Part shown: one piece after another, positions 32,938 through 43,650 of the stretch
Position numbering within the stretch: position 1 is the first letter of the stretch
Layout of the letters: each line of letters opens with the position of its first letter
NCBI GenBank assembly: GCA_963556255.1
Contig: OY744612.1
Location: 16,099,808 to 16,163,807, forward strand
Reading direction: 5' to 3'
Length of the DNA: 64,000 nt
DNA from: Allolobophora icterica
Lineage: Eukaryota > Annelida > Clitellata > Crassiclitellata > Lumbricidae
Translations under genes and position numbers: made by a program
Notes under the pieces: generated by a model
Database searches by the model: none
What the model was told of the DNA's origin: nothing
Seen by the model: the letters and a program-made list of their open reading frames with translations, nothing else

Positions 32938-33075
32938 TTGTAATCGTAAACTCCAATTTTCCAAAGTACCACTCTAAACTAAGTGCAAAGAACCAGCTTA
33001 TTCACGAGTGCTGTGTCAAATCTGAGGGGTTGTCCATAGATCGATGTCCATTGGAGGAGATCGATGTCCAATGGA
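32938..33075 (-). mobile_element. LINE 3' tail fragment
   Basis: Matches the 3' end of the element at 38-1217: GTAATCGTAAACTCCAATTT, then CTAAACTAAGTGCAAAGAAC, CAGCTTATTCACGAG, TCTGAGGGGTTGTCC, ATAGATCGATGTCCATTGG. It is a strongly 5'-truncated copy of about 140 bp. Confidence 0.85.
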
Positions 33076-33498
33076 CTAGCTCTAGTTTATTCAACTGGGG
33101 TGAATGACACGTTGATCGTAATTAATATGTGCGTACTTTAGGCAACACCATTCATAAGAGTTCTTTCACAAACGTGCTACTGTTCACTTCAGTAAAAAGG
33201 AGTACTTACTTAATTACTTGAGGGACCATGCAGCGCTCTTTTCTTTCCGGTCTAAGGCGGCCATATTCAAACTTGAATTTTACCTATGGGTTGATCTTAA
33301 TTAATTCCAGACTATATAACACATTTCTGCTAACAAGTGCAACATTTTTACGATTGCGTTCCTGCAAAACGCTGTATGAATGCCAAGATGCATACCCAAA
33401 AATAATAACGCAGGGTTTCTGCGCGTAAATAGTTCTATACAACGTACGGCAAAATAGGTAGTAGTTCGAACATTTCGATAGACAGCATAAATTCTTAC
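33076..33498. other. Unassigned intronic sequence
   Basis: Contains a second copy of GAGATCGATGTCCAATGG next to the LINE tail. Nothing else is recognised. Confidence 0.5.
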
Positions 33499-33869
33499 CC
33501 GTCGGCAAGGCAAGTCGTCAAGTAGCATTTCAGATAGCTGGTCACGGTAGTCAGACCTCCGTTGGGGTCGAGTTGACCCAGAACGTTCATCGGGCCAACG
33601 GCAGTTTCGACGGTTGACGTTTCCTGCTCGGATGGCCGTGCTTCGCCCCTAAGCATGGCGTTAAGTGCCGTCTTTTCCGGGGTGTAACTGGCCCCCAGAA
33701 AACGAGAAGATTTCGCGGAAAGTCCTTGTGCAATGGACTGTAAAGTGATTCTCTCCACCGAAATAGTAAACAGCGACTGAGCGATAATATAAACACTGAA
33801 TGCTACCACAATCCTTGTGCTACCACTAGAGGGCGCCTGTAGCAGGCTATGGCAAGCTCTTGCCGTCAT
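33499..33869 (-). CDS. TSC22D-like: Candidate first coding exon of the TSC22 gene
   Basis: An ATG-initiated open frame with an in-frame TGA six bases upstream. It runs 123 codons plus two bases to a strong donor GTAAGAATT. The exon ends GACGG, and splicing to 24746 gives GAC GGG GCT GAA, that is ...LADG-AESDTAIDHKIEQAM, the phase the short exon needs. The family has G-A at this position in vertebrates (SGASVVAIDNK). The exon is GC-richer than its surroundings and carries no transposon signature. Against it, I do not see the VYQLHNFSISF motif of vertebrate short isoforms or a clear long-isoform TSC box, so it may be a lineage-specific isoform start or a false lead. The predicted total is 219 residues. 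Confidence 0.45.
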
Positions 33870-33941
33870 AATTCATTCGCCGAATGTGCGCTAATCCCGT
33901 GGCTATAATCTGGATCATCAAACAATTCAGCTCATTATAGG

Positions 33942-34886
33942 CAGACTTGCTGTCCTCGAGACCAAGGTCTTGGTCTCGAGTGCACTCGAGTTCGTTTCTA
34001 AAAGTCTTGGTCTTGGTCTTGGTCTTGGTCTTGAGACCAAAAGTCTTGGTCTTGGTCTTGGTCTTGAGGTTCAAAGTCTTGGTCTTGGTCTTGAGGTTCA
34101 AAGTCTTGGTCTTGGTCTCGCAAGACCAAGACCAAGACCGGCTGTCAAAATGAACAGTCATTTAACAAACTCAAGAATTTAAAAATTTATCAAGCCTGTT
34201 TGCATCATAGCCTACGACAAATAGCCTACCTACGGACGGATGCAAGACTTGTTGGTCAGGAAAACCCATCGACAGCAGCAAGGCAGCAACTATAAGTTAT
34301 ACTGTGTCTGGAAGCCCTGCCGAGACTTTTTCTGAAGCCAGATAAACCATGGAAGTATTTCAAACAGGCTCACAATTTGTACTTAAATTTACATCCAGTG
34401 CTTGAAAAGCTACTGTGTGCGCCAAGTATTTTTTCACATGGCGGAATTTTTATGAGACCCCACAAGGAACGTCTTGGTCAGAAGATTCTGAGCGAATTGG
34501 TTTTTATAAAATACAAAAGGCATTTAGAATAACATTTGGAATGAATGACTTTTGTAAATACTAATTCTGAATTCTCTGCAGTCCACATTTAAAGTAAATT
34601 TTGCTTGAATAAAATAAGACTCACGTTTTCATTAAAATAGCGAGTAGGCCTAGTCCGACTTGACAATTTTTTGTAAGGAAAAAGTCTTGGGCTAAATGTG
34701 ATTTTTTGGGTCTTGGTCTCGGTCTCGGTCTTGAGGTTCAAGGTCTTGGTCTTGGTCTTGGTCTTGAGGTTCAAAGTCTTGGTCTTGGTCTTGGTCTCGA
34801 GGTTCAAAGTCTTGGTGTTGGTCTTGGTCTCGAGGTTCAAAGTCTTGGTCTTGGTCTTGAAGTTTAAGATCTTGACAACAAGACTG
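33942..34886 (+). mobile_element. hAT transposon remnant with CTTGGT subterminal arrays
   Basis: Perfect target duplication ATTATAGG (33934-33941, 34887-34894). Ends CAGACTTGCTGTC and GACAACAAGACTG are inverted with few mismatches. Both subterminal regions are arrays of GGTCTT/CTTGGT (33960-34135 and 34705-34870) punctuated by TTGAGGTTCAAAG. The middle keeps a transposase C-terminal remnant on the + strand (about 34400-34525): LEKLLCAPSIFSHGGIFMRP then HKERLGQKILSELVFIKY. This matches the hAT dimerisation motif (VFSxGGxxxRPxRxxL...LVFLK). The catalytic core is deleted. Open frames across the arrays (LVLVLRFKVLVLVL) are repeat artefacts. Confidence 0.92.
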
Positions 34887-34934
34887 ATTATAGGCCTATA
34901 AATGTCTGAACTTTAAACATATATTCTATCACAC

Positions 34935-34990
34935 CAGTGCTACTCAAAATGTGGTCCGCGACCCGGTACCAGTCCGCGAGTGATTGCATG
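34935..34990. mobile_element. Remnant of an older hAT-like end
   Basis: CAGTGCTACTCAAAATGTGG followed by TCCGCGACCCGG resembles hAT termini of the CAGTGGTTCTCAAACTGTGG type. The next hAT (34999-35953) is inserted about 60 bp inside it, and sequence continuing GTCGCGGAATCATAACTG resumes at 35962. The other terminus was not found. Confidence 0.5.
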
Positions 34991-34998
34991 GTTACAGG

Positions 34999-35953
34999 CA
35001 GTGTTGGGTATGAGTTAACTCAGATGAGTTTAAACTCACGAATTAACTCACTTGCTGTGATTTATGAGTTTGAGCTAACTCACCTTAAAGAGTGTGAGTT
35101 ATGAGTTTGATTTAATTCATAGTTTCTGTGAGTTTGAGTTGTAACTGTCAAGTATTTTAAAATCAACTCACTATTCAGCACTCGGCACATGTCATGTTGA
35201 AACAAGCCGTTTTTTTTATATCGTCGGCTTTTTCCATATTGGCAGGGAGGGTCGTAAACACGGTCAGCAGCGGCGGGCGGACAGTGTTTAAGCACTGCAT
35301 ATTTTCTATATTATGAACAGTTATGAACAGCATGGCTAAAGTAAGTAAGTAAGTAAGTATGTTCTTTATTGAACCGCTTGCAGACGAACTGCGGCTAACA
35401 AAACACAAGGATGCAAAACGAGGCGCAATAAACAGAATAAGGAAAACCAATTGATAAGTTAAATGATGATTAGTTGAAGATGAAATTAGGTTAGATTTAA
35501 CTAATAAAGTTTGGAAAAGGTATATAACATTCTTATGATGAAACCCCAATAATAGATAAGTAAAATGATGATAAGTTGGTGAGGATGAAATTAAGTTAGA
35601 TTTAACTAATAAAGTTTGGATTAGGTATATAACATTCTTATGATGAAACCCCTGCGGGTCATCATATATCGGCTCTAGGGATTTTCCGGGCGTGCGGGCG
35701 CGGGCGGAGATCATAAGTGCACGCCCTCACAGAGGGGAGCAGAGCATGGAGAACGTGTATTCTTGATGGAAAATATTAGAACGTGCTAGTATGAGACGTG
35801 TGAGTTGATGATTTAACTCATTTAACAACTGAGTTTGAGTTAACTCATTTCACTTAGGATGAGTTGAGTTTGAGTTTTAACTCATTTTGAGGTGCATGAG
35901 TTGAGTTTTGATTTAATTCATTTCTTTTCTGAGTTTAGGCCGACCCAACACTG
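34999..35953. mobile_element. hAT-type transposon, GAGTTAACTC-rich
   Basis: Inverted ends CAGTGTTGGGT and ACCCAACACTG. Perfect target duplication GTTACAGG (34991-34998, 35954-35961). Subterminal regions on both sides are packed with TGAGTT/AACTCA words (35010-35170, 35790-35940). The middle contains a different repeat starting GTAAGTAAGTAAGTAAG (35341), with a GAACCGCTTGCAGACGAAC segment, probably a nested - strand retroposon end. Confidence 0.92.
35455..35650. repeat. Tandem duplication of about 100 bp
   Basis: TTAGATTTAACTAATAAAGT, then TTGGA, GGTATATAACATTC and TTATGATGAAACCCC occur twice (ending about 35549 and 35650). The copies differ at a handful of bases. Confidence 0.88.
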
Positions 35954-36104
35954 GTTACAGGGTCGCGGAATCATAACTGAAGAATGTTTTTGACGCGCTA
36001 ACTTAACGCAACATACATAGGCCTAACAGTTTTAAACATGTAACAGTAACAAAGAATAGTTGTAATAAACAGTGACAATATTATAAAATCTAATTAGCTC
36101 CTGG

Positions 36105-36245
36105 AGTGCTCGATAGTATAGTGCTTAACGTGTTAGACTAGGCCTATCAACCGAGAGGTCGGGGTTCAGTTCCCCGCCAGGGCTCAAATAAATTAGTCGA
36201 GATTTTTGCTCCAACTGCGCCCCCTAGCCAACTCAGTACATTTAC
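36105..36245 (+). repeat. tRNA-derived SINE, family 1, head half
   Basis: GGAGTGCTCGATAGTATAGT then GCTTAACGTGTTAGAC, CGGGGTTCAGTTCCCCGCC (box B), then GTCGAGATTTTTGCTCC and CCTAGCCAACTCAG. Collinear with 25074-25200; the tail half is absent. Confidence 0.82.
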
Positions 36246-37036
36246 CGTTTTTACTACTACAATCATTCGATAAAGGTGCGTTTCAATTCTCAATTTGAGG
36301 CCGTTCAAACGATAGGCTCTATATACAGCATACGCACTAATATAATTAACGCCAACGACACCCAAGCCGCGGCACAATCCGTTCTATAGGCTAATAGATC
36401 GAGACTTAGACTGCACTCATTTGCCCTTTCAATCAGAGATAATAGGAACTTTCTGGCCCGGATTACCGTTTTACGTATGGAAACAGCTAGTCATTAAGAC
36501 AGGAACATTCTGGCTCGCATGACTTAAAAAAGGTTATTAGCTATACAATCAGTATTCAAGTGAACTGTACCTCATTGCGTTCTGTTAGTGGGAACTTGTT
36601 TGAATAGGCCCTAAACGAATATATAATATAACATATTTACCCACGATTCAGCCAACGCAGCTGCTCTAGGCCTACTGTTCTGGAGGATTCTCGCGGCACA
36701 GCACTGATCCGGACTCTATATTATTGGTGGTCTGCCGAAGTTTGCTGACATATCTGCATGGCTTCGTGCAGGACTCCCTACTCTGGCTTCCTGTGCCCCA
36801 GCACATCTAGTTCAACATTTTAACTCTATAGCTGTCTTGTTACGGTTAGCCCCTTCTTACCTCAGCCGCTACAGGACAATTTTGTACCTTGGTCCCTTCA
36901 CTTCCTGTAGGCTATGTATGGTCGCTTTACTCTCTGAGGTCTTTTAATTGGTTGTTCCCCGCATGCGCAGGACCACTGCTCAATCTAGAAGCTCTGCTTA
37001 TGTCGGCCCATCTAGTTGGAACCGCCTTTCACAGAA
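36246..37036. other. Intergenic, nothing recognised
   Basis: AT-rich, with several TAGGCCTA palindromes. No gene or delimited repeat was found. 36680-36920 contains a stretch resembling L2-type C-terminal wording in broken frames, not strong enough to call. Confidence 0.4.
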
Positions 37037-37044
37037 ATTGCGGC

Positions 37045-37450
37045 CAGGCCCGCCGACAGAAATTCCGGCCCCTAGGCAGAGCAGTAACAGGCCCTAGGCA
37101 GAGCAGTCACGAGCCCATAGGCAGAACAGTCACGGGCCCATAGGCAGAGCAGTCATGGGCCTCTATAAACTATATCTTTTTAAAGTTTTATGAAAAAAAT
37201 GAAAAAAAACAAATTGAAATAATTAAAGTGTGGGTACGACCGCACATAGCCTAATTATATTTATATATAGGCCTACAACCAGGCCCTATGATTTTATTCA
37301 GTGGTTAATTTTCAGTACTAACCAAAAGCAACTTTTCTGGATTTAGCTGCAGCAATATCGTTTATAAGTTGATTTCGGGCCCGGCCCTGGCCCCTAAAAA
37401 TCGCCGGGCCCCTGGACATTTCGCCTCCCTGCCCCCTCTTGGCGGGCCTG
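37045..37450. mobile_element. hAT-type MITE with GGGCCC-rich interior
   Basis: Inverted ends CAGGCCCGCCGA and TGGCGGGCCTG. Target duplication ATTGCGGC/ATTGCTGC (37037-37044, 37451-37458; 7 of 8). Near the left end are four 24-bp tandem units of the form AGGCAGAGCAGTCACGGGCC (about 37072-37165). Confidence 0.85.
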
Positions 37451-37458
37451 ATTGCTGC

Positions 37459-38690
37459 TTGAGCTCCTCAGTCTTTCTCTTCCTCTGTCCCAGATAGGCA
37501 CTGACTTGGGTCAGGAACGCCTCTGAATCGTTGAATGGCGCAGAGGCGAAACTTTGGTCTTTGGGGGAGAGGGGGGTACCAATATCTTACATACACGAAG
37601 CAAGGCGGAGACTGCGATCTATGGGAAGGCACATTGATAAAATATTGATTGGCATTGTTCAAAAAGTGGGGTACGGGTACCCCTCGATCGTACCCACAAA
37701 TTACGCCTATGCATGGAGTGGCGTTTTTTTTTTATAAATGCTCGATTACAACTAGACCTACAATTATAGCCTACGTTGCATGGTGGAGTCAATAACTTGT
37801 GACGCTAAACTGATAAATTACATTCATGATAAATAAGATGTTATAAAACCTTCGTGGCAGTGATTTTTGTGGTGATGGTCATGATTATGACGACAACAAC
37901 GATGATTTAATGATGACGACGACGACGATGAACAAGATCTACGATGCCTGCACCATCACATGCAACATAAAGAGCTATTACAGCCCTAGCTAATAATAAG
38001 TAAATTATGCATTCAGATGAGAATATAATAGTCTACGAATGAGCACACGTACGATTCGATCAACGTGTTTTGTAGGCTTAAGTCTACCATACATAATGAT
38101 CCACAACATGATCAGTAGCATTAAATCTCTATTCTTTTGTCAAATTCAGCGTTGATCACGTGCTTAATTAAAATCTTTATTAGACCCTAGGCTCGTGTTA
38201 TCTGTCGAGCTCTATCCGCAGTTACATAGCAAACACCAGTTTACACCAGAGGCAACACTAGGCCTAGAGCGTTTAGGACGTTCATATCTACATTATTTTG
38301 TTCAGAAATAAAGTACATCAGTTGGTAAGGAAACAAAAGTGTCAGGTAATCAGAAAGCAATTTGTGTAGTAGACATGCTCTATTTGCTGTCATTACAGTG
38401 CATGACCAACGATGTTATTGGACTTGACTATACTGAGTTGCACAGTATTAGCCTAGCAGAAAAACTCGCTATCTAATTCAGGAGATGGCGCCACAGTCAC
38501 GCACATTTGCTCTAGGGTTGGTATAACTCGCGACGTTGCCCCTTTTCATGGATAGATTGGTTCCCTTCTTTTATCTATTTAAATTACTGCGAGTCTTAAC
38601 ACCAATTATCGGTTGCTGAACATTTACGCCTCTGGAATCTTGCAAACACGGCCAAGATATTTTATGGCTTTCTCGACCTAAATGGCAACC
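37459..38690. other. Intergenic, nothing recognised
   Basis: Contains a short ATGATGACGACGACGACG tract (37910-37930) and a GGGGTACGGGTACCCC-type palindrome (37670-37685). No coding region. Confidence 0.5.
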
Positions 38691-38694
38691 GCCT

Positions 38695-38866
38695 TAGCAG
38701 TTGCTCTGCCTTCTTTCTTGATCTGGACTTCGCTCTGGACTACTCTTTGGAAAACTCCCTCTGACTTGACGAAGCGCTCTTGAGCAAGCTGGTGCCATGC
38801 GCTTGGTTTTCGAGTGGCGTTTTAAAAGTTTGGAGATTATGATTACGATTACGATTCCCAGGTTGC
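38695..38866 (+). mobile_element. LINE 3' tail fragment
   Basis: Matches 16180-16408: CTGCCTTCTTTCTTGATCTG, ACTACTCTTTGGAAAACTCC, GAAGCGCTCTTGAGCAAGCT, TTTTAAAAGTTTGGAG, then the tail GATTATGATTACGATTACG. Strongly 5'-truncated. Confidence 0.88.
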
Positions 38867-38889
38867 CTCTGAAGCCGTGACAGGCGTTG

Positions 38890-39310
38890 TTTGATGACAA
38901 GCATTAATGGCGTCGACAAAGAGTGTGGCAGAGGGCCACGGCCTCCAAACGAAAATCTACAGGCCATAAATTCTCGTGTGTGAAACAGATTTGGAAGTCG
39001 CTTGAGTTTCTTTGAGAAGGACTTATTTGAATAAAATCTTATTTCCAAATTGCGTGATGACTTAGTGCGAAGGACAATTAGTTGACAGCCGATCCACACA
39101 GATGAATGGAAGCGAGCCAATCGAACTTATGCAGCTGCTGGTTTAAGCTCAAGAAAAGGAACTCGGCTTTGAAAGGGTTCGCAATTGAGTGTCATCATGA
39201 GAGCCTTCATATCTACAGAAACAGTTGAGATTAGTCGAAGAGCAGAATTGAAATTGTCAAAAGAAATCAAAAGCTGAGTGTCGATAGCATATAAATGGTA
39301 ATTTCAGTGA
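38890..39310 (-). mobile_element. LINE RT fragment, opposite orientation
   Basis: On the - strand from 39310: HLYAIDTQLLISFDNFNSAL then RLISTVSVDMKALMM. This corresponds to the catalytic HLYADDTQLYISF block with ADD changed to AID. Downstream, frames reading QLIVLRTKSSRNLEI and FHTREFMACRFSF (39090-38950) probably belong to it. It meets the 38695-38866 fragment tail to tail. Confidence 0.7.
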
Positions 39311-40374
39311 ACGGTCAGCGAGCAGCCGTGTCAGCATGATAACATGAAGACTATATATAGGCCTATGACCGTTTTCCTATATGGGACCCGTATTGAGTCC
39401 ATATGGGTCCCATATAATGTTCAAGGAAATGCTGGCAGGGAGCGCACCAAACGACACATAAAAAAGAAAGTTAAAAGCCGTTACACATCAACACATTTAC
39501 CTTACATTACAACATGTGCATGTGTTTGGCCTTTATACAGCGGCCTTTAAGAACCTCTTCAAAGTGTAAAAATGCGTAACATACATTACGATGTAACATG
39601 AAACTTGTGACTGCGTAGCACAACGTTAGCCTGCAAGTTTTCTCAGTACACATAATTATAGCATCAATTTACAATATAGGCCTATCACATTGCGTCGCAT
39701 ATTCGGTAGCCTACGTGCATCATATTGCTTTGCATAAGATCAGAATAACGCACGATGGCTAATTTTTGGACATGTGATCAGTAGAAAACGTGTAGGCCTA
39801 CCGTATAGGCATACTGCCTTTAAGCTTAATCAATCGACAGACAAGATGATGTGACAATTAACGTATTCCCTCCAAACGTGCCACCCGATCTCTTTTCGGT
39901 CGCTTTTTAATTACAACTTTTCGTACACAACTTCAGTCTTATCTTTTTCAATTTGCTTATCCGTCGTACGATTTATCTCTGCCTTAGTGGACTGATCTCC
40001 TGGATATATTGACCTGATTATAGTTTGGTTTATGTGCGCTATCCGTTGATGTCTTTTGCATTAGGCAACGGCGAGAAAGAAGCTGCAAATTAATCCGGCT
40101 TGACTTCACGGGTTTTGACCTTGTACCGAAACTTGCTTTACAACCTGGTCCTTGAATTTATATATTGCGCAGGCATTTCAGCTGGTACGTCTTCCTGAAG
40201 CAGGTTTCGTGTGGTACTGAGAGTGCGCAGGCAAGTGGACCTATCTGGCGAATAGTTCTCAGTTGTAAGACCTATTCCTGTGATACATAATATAGTCTCA
40301 GTGAACGCCTGTGTTTGGACTTTTTAGGCCAAAAGAGGCGGTGGAGTATGTCTACACGTGTGGGTCCTCTGTGC
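39311..40374. other. Intergenic, nothing recognised
   Basis: 39375-39412 has a 10-bp inverted repeat TATGGGACCC / GGGTCCCATA. No gene. Confidence 0.5.
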
Positions 40375-40625
40375 AGTGGCAGAGAGCTATAGCCATGGCA
40401 GAGAGCTATAGCCATGGCAGAGAGCGATAGCATAGGCAGAGAACGATAGCAGTGGCAGAGAGCGATAGCATTGGCAGAGAGCGATAGCATTGGCAGATAG
40501 CGATAGCATTGGCAGAGAGCGATGGCAATGGCAGAGAGCTATAGCCATGGCAGAGAGCGATAGCCACGGTAGAGAGCGATAGCACTGGCAGAGAGCGATA
40601 GCAATGACAGAGAGCGATAGCATTT
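40375..40625. repeat. 18-bp minisatellite, about 14 units
   Basis: Unit GGCAGAGAGCGATAGCAT with small variants (AGCTATAGCC, GATAGCACT). 18 is a multiple of 3, so all frames stay open and generate spurious proteins (LSLSANAIALCHCYRS on the - strand). Confidence 0.95.
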
Positions 40626-40820
40626 GTGTGCGCAGTTACAGGAACCTTAGGGCGTCGTAAATTGGTTCGTTTAGCCAAAAGCACGCATTTACAATTCGAA
40701 GATAATCTACCCAATCCCAAGTCGTAGGACGTGTCCAACGAAACTCTAAAATCGAGTCAAGTCTTCGACTGTATATTGCACATAATCGAAAACTCTTGAG
40801 ATGTTGAGTTGAGAATTGAG

Positions 40821-41055
<235 letters not shown>

Positions 41056-41059
41056 CCAA

Positions 41060-42299
41060 ACATGAAGCCTTAAGTATCGAGTTGAGGTTGCCGAGCATAT
41101 GGATACGACGTTTTTGAGCTAACATATATACCCAAATATAACTATCTTCACCTGGGTGTCGTCGATTGTCGAATATGGAGTTCGGATTTCTGAGTAGGGC
41201 TTAGGCCTACGTATCAGCGTTTATTTAAAAATTCAAATATCGAGTTTAGGTCATCGATTACGCAGTGTTGTTTTAAGGCAGGCCTACCTAAAGAAAACCC
41301 CAAATTTTGAGTTGAGATTGTTGAGTCGCATCGATAAAATGAAACATCAATGAAGTTCGTTTCATCGAGAGTTGGGATTATTTTGGATTAATATAGATGT
41401 CTGGTAACAGAAAATAATGTGCAACAGAGACCATTTTATCTATATTATTGGTCTCAAGCTGCTTGGCCCACGGAACAAATTTCTGCACCATTTAGCCTAC
41501 TCTTGAAATAGAATTAGCCTCCGATGATATTCTGAAGAAGCTTTCACTTCGAAAGATTATTAATAAAATATATTAAGGTTGGAATTATGAAACTGTGCAT
41601 AATTATTTCTGTATGAAAAAGTTTCCTAATTTGCTGCTTATATTTCCAAATTTCCGATCTGCCGTTGCCAGTATAATGGCGATGTTCGGAAATACTTAAA
41701 TGCGTGAACAATCCAATCGAACTCAGAAACTACCGATTTCGGGTGGCACCAGTCACAAACCTGGGTAAAAGAGGAGGGTGATGTCAATCGGTTTCAGTAT
41801 GACACAGCATCGTTAAACTGAATACCTCTTTTCTTTCATAAAGTTTAACAAATTATCTTCTAGGAATAGATCAACTGATGCGCATATATATGCAAGCGAT
41901 ACTTAGTTTGGCCTCATATCAGCTAATGTCCTCTTAAATTATAGCCCTGCTGAAGGCAAAACGCTGCCAGATTAGTAGCAAAACTGCACATTTGTAATTG
42001 CTAAGCTTGTCTTAAAGTTTTACATAGAAAGATACTTTTTCTCCTTTGAAATAATTACAGGACTAATATCTGTAAGTATTTCATATTTTCCTTGACGTGT
42101 TTTCATTCTTTATCTTATCCTGAAACTGGCGTTTGAACCCTTGTATGACCCTCGAATTTATTTGAGTAGGCCTATTTGTTCGTTCATGGATTTTGTGAAG
42201 TGAGAAGCTAGCTGAAAAGTCTAACTTGCACGCACTTTAGTGTGTATTACAAAAACTAGTATTGAACGTGGTAGTTGGGATTGTGATTCCATTGCACTT
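41060..42299. other. Intergenic, nothing recognised
   Basis: AT-rich, no ORF or repeat that I can support. Confidence 0.5.
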
Positions 42300-42475
42300 T
42301 GTGACATGGTAGCATCTTGGTTTCAGCGCTCGCCATGATACATGAGGGGTTCGGGTTTAAGCCTTCTCTGAGACGATTGTACCATATACATGTAGAGTTC
42401 TTGACACGCCATTGTTAAGCGCCATCAATTAGCGCTTTGTCATTAGACAGAGAATAAGACAATAATAATGATCAA
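42300..42475 (+). repeat. tRNA-derived SINE, family 2
   Basis: GTGACATGGTAGCATCTTGG, CAGCGCTCGCCATGATAC, GGGGTTCGGGTTTAAGCC (box B), then GAGTTCTTGACACGCC, AGCGCCATCAATTAGCGC, TTTGTCATTAGACAG and an AATAATAATG tail. Collinear with the other family-2 copies, notably AGCGCCATTGG...GGTCATTAG of 57505-57700. Confidence 0.72.
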
Positions 42476-42494
42476 AGCAATATGATCTTATGAC

Positions 42495-42720
42495 TATTTT
42501 TGGAATAGTATGAATGTTCTGGGAATAGTATGAATGTACTGGGAATAGTCTGAATATTCTGGGAATAGTCTGAATGTTCTGGGAATAGTCTGAATGTTCT
42601 GGGAATAATCTGAATGTTCTGGGAATAGTCTGAATATTCTGGGAATAGTCTGAATGTTCTGAGAATAGTATACGAATGTTCTGACAATAGTCTGAATGTT
42701 CTGTGAATGTTATGAGCAAT
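42495..42720. repeat. 20-bp minisatellite, about 11 units
   Basis: Unit CTGAATGTTCTGGGAATAGT with point variants. Frames on the - strand read as PRTFRLFPEHSDYSQNIQ because of the repeat. Confidence 0.95.
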
Positions 42721-42744
42721 TCAATTCCCAGGTTGTCTTAAGTC

Positions 42745-42895
42745 GCCTGATGTTAAGACAGTGTAAGGTCAGCGTATACTCAGGGATAGGGATGGCCATT
42801 CGCCTTAATACGATAAGACTAAGAAACCTGAAGTCGCTATGAGTTCGGACTCATGACTGCCATTTGGAGCTAAAGCTTGAGGAACTGATCTTCTA
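42745..42895 (+). repeat. tRNA-derived SINE, family 1, tail half
   Basis: GGATGGCCATTCGCCTTAAT, GAAACCTGAAGTCGC, CATGACTGCCATTTGG and CTTGAGGAACTGATCTTC follow the order of 25265-25375 (GGCCATCTGCC, AAAAATGAAGTCCCC, TTAAGGAACTGCTC). Confidence 0.7.
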
Positions 42896-42996
42896 AGGTC
42901 ACGCCTTTCCATGAATGATAAATAGCCATTTACAGGACTTTTATTTTGAGATTCCTGAAATGTGCTATTTTAATGCGCATAATATAACACTAAAAC

Positions 42997-43131
42997 ACAT
43001 ACAAAATACATACATACATATATACATAAATACATGCATACACACGTACGTACTTACTTACATGTGCACTTACTTACTTACTTATTTACTTACTTACTTA
43101 CTTACTTACTTACATAGGTATACATAGGGCC

Positions 43132-43172
<41 letters not shown>
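42997..43172. repeat. ATAC, TTAC and TA microsatellites
   Basis: Successive tracts of CATACATA, ACTTACTTACTT and finally pure TATATA (about 43134-43171). Confidence 0.95.
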
Positions 43173-43173
<1 letters not shown>

Positions 43174-43299
43174 TCTACATAAATACAAACAAATACAAAC
43201 ATATTATTAATACAAACATACAAAAATACAGACTAACACGGACACATTCATACATACGCGAGCACACATGCACACTGACAGTGTGATGAGAACTGTCAA

Positions 43300-43650
43300 C
43301 AAGTAACGGTCGTGCAGCGTTGCAAGCGTGGCGCTGAAATCGCTGTCTATCATCGCAGACCGATTGACGGAGTGCCTCCTCGCGCGCAGCGTCCGCCGCC
43401 GGACAACAAGCAGCGGCAGTCGAAGCCTCGCCGCCGCGCAGCCTCTTGCGACGGTCCATCGGTCCATCGGTCGCCTTGGCCTTGTTGGTCCGCCGTCGCC
43501 GACCGGTCCACGCAAGACGGGTGGTGGCTGGCTGTCCGTCGCCTGGTCTCCTCCGTCTGGCTGCATTGGCCGCCGTCGTGTGACAGCATCGGCTGTGGAT
43601 TAGTCTAATGGTAGACGGTGTATCAAGCGCCGTCTCGTCGTCTCGCCGGC
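43300..43650. promoter_or_regulatory. CpG-rich patch, possible promoter or first exon
   Basis: About 350 bp rich in CG dinucleotides (GTCCGCCGCCGG, GCCGTCGCCGACC, GCCGCCGTCG), in sharp contrast to AT-rich flanks. All three - strand frames and two + frames are open over much of it because of base composition. I recognise no protein. It could be a CpG-island promoter or 5' exon of a gene, possibly an alternative TSC22 start, or a GC-rich transposon piece. Confidence 0.35.

Noticed and set aside
33947..34182. LVLVLVLRFKVLVLVL-type hydrophobic protein
   Set aside because: Encoded by the GGTCTT array of a hAT element.
40272..40738. Repeated LSLSANAIALCHCYRS protein
   Set aside because: 18-bp minisatellite keeps all frames open.
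42997..43172. CRISPR-like or other regularly spaced array
   Set aside because: Plain microsatellites without spacers, in a eukaryotic genome.
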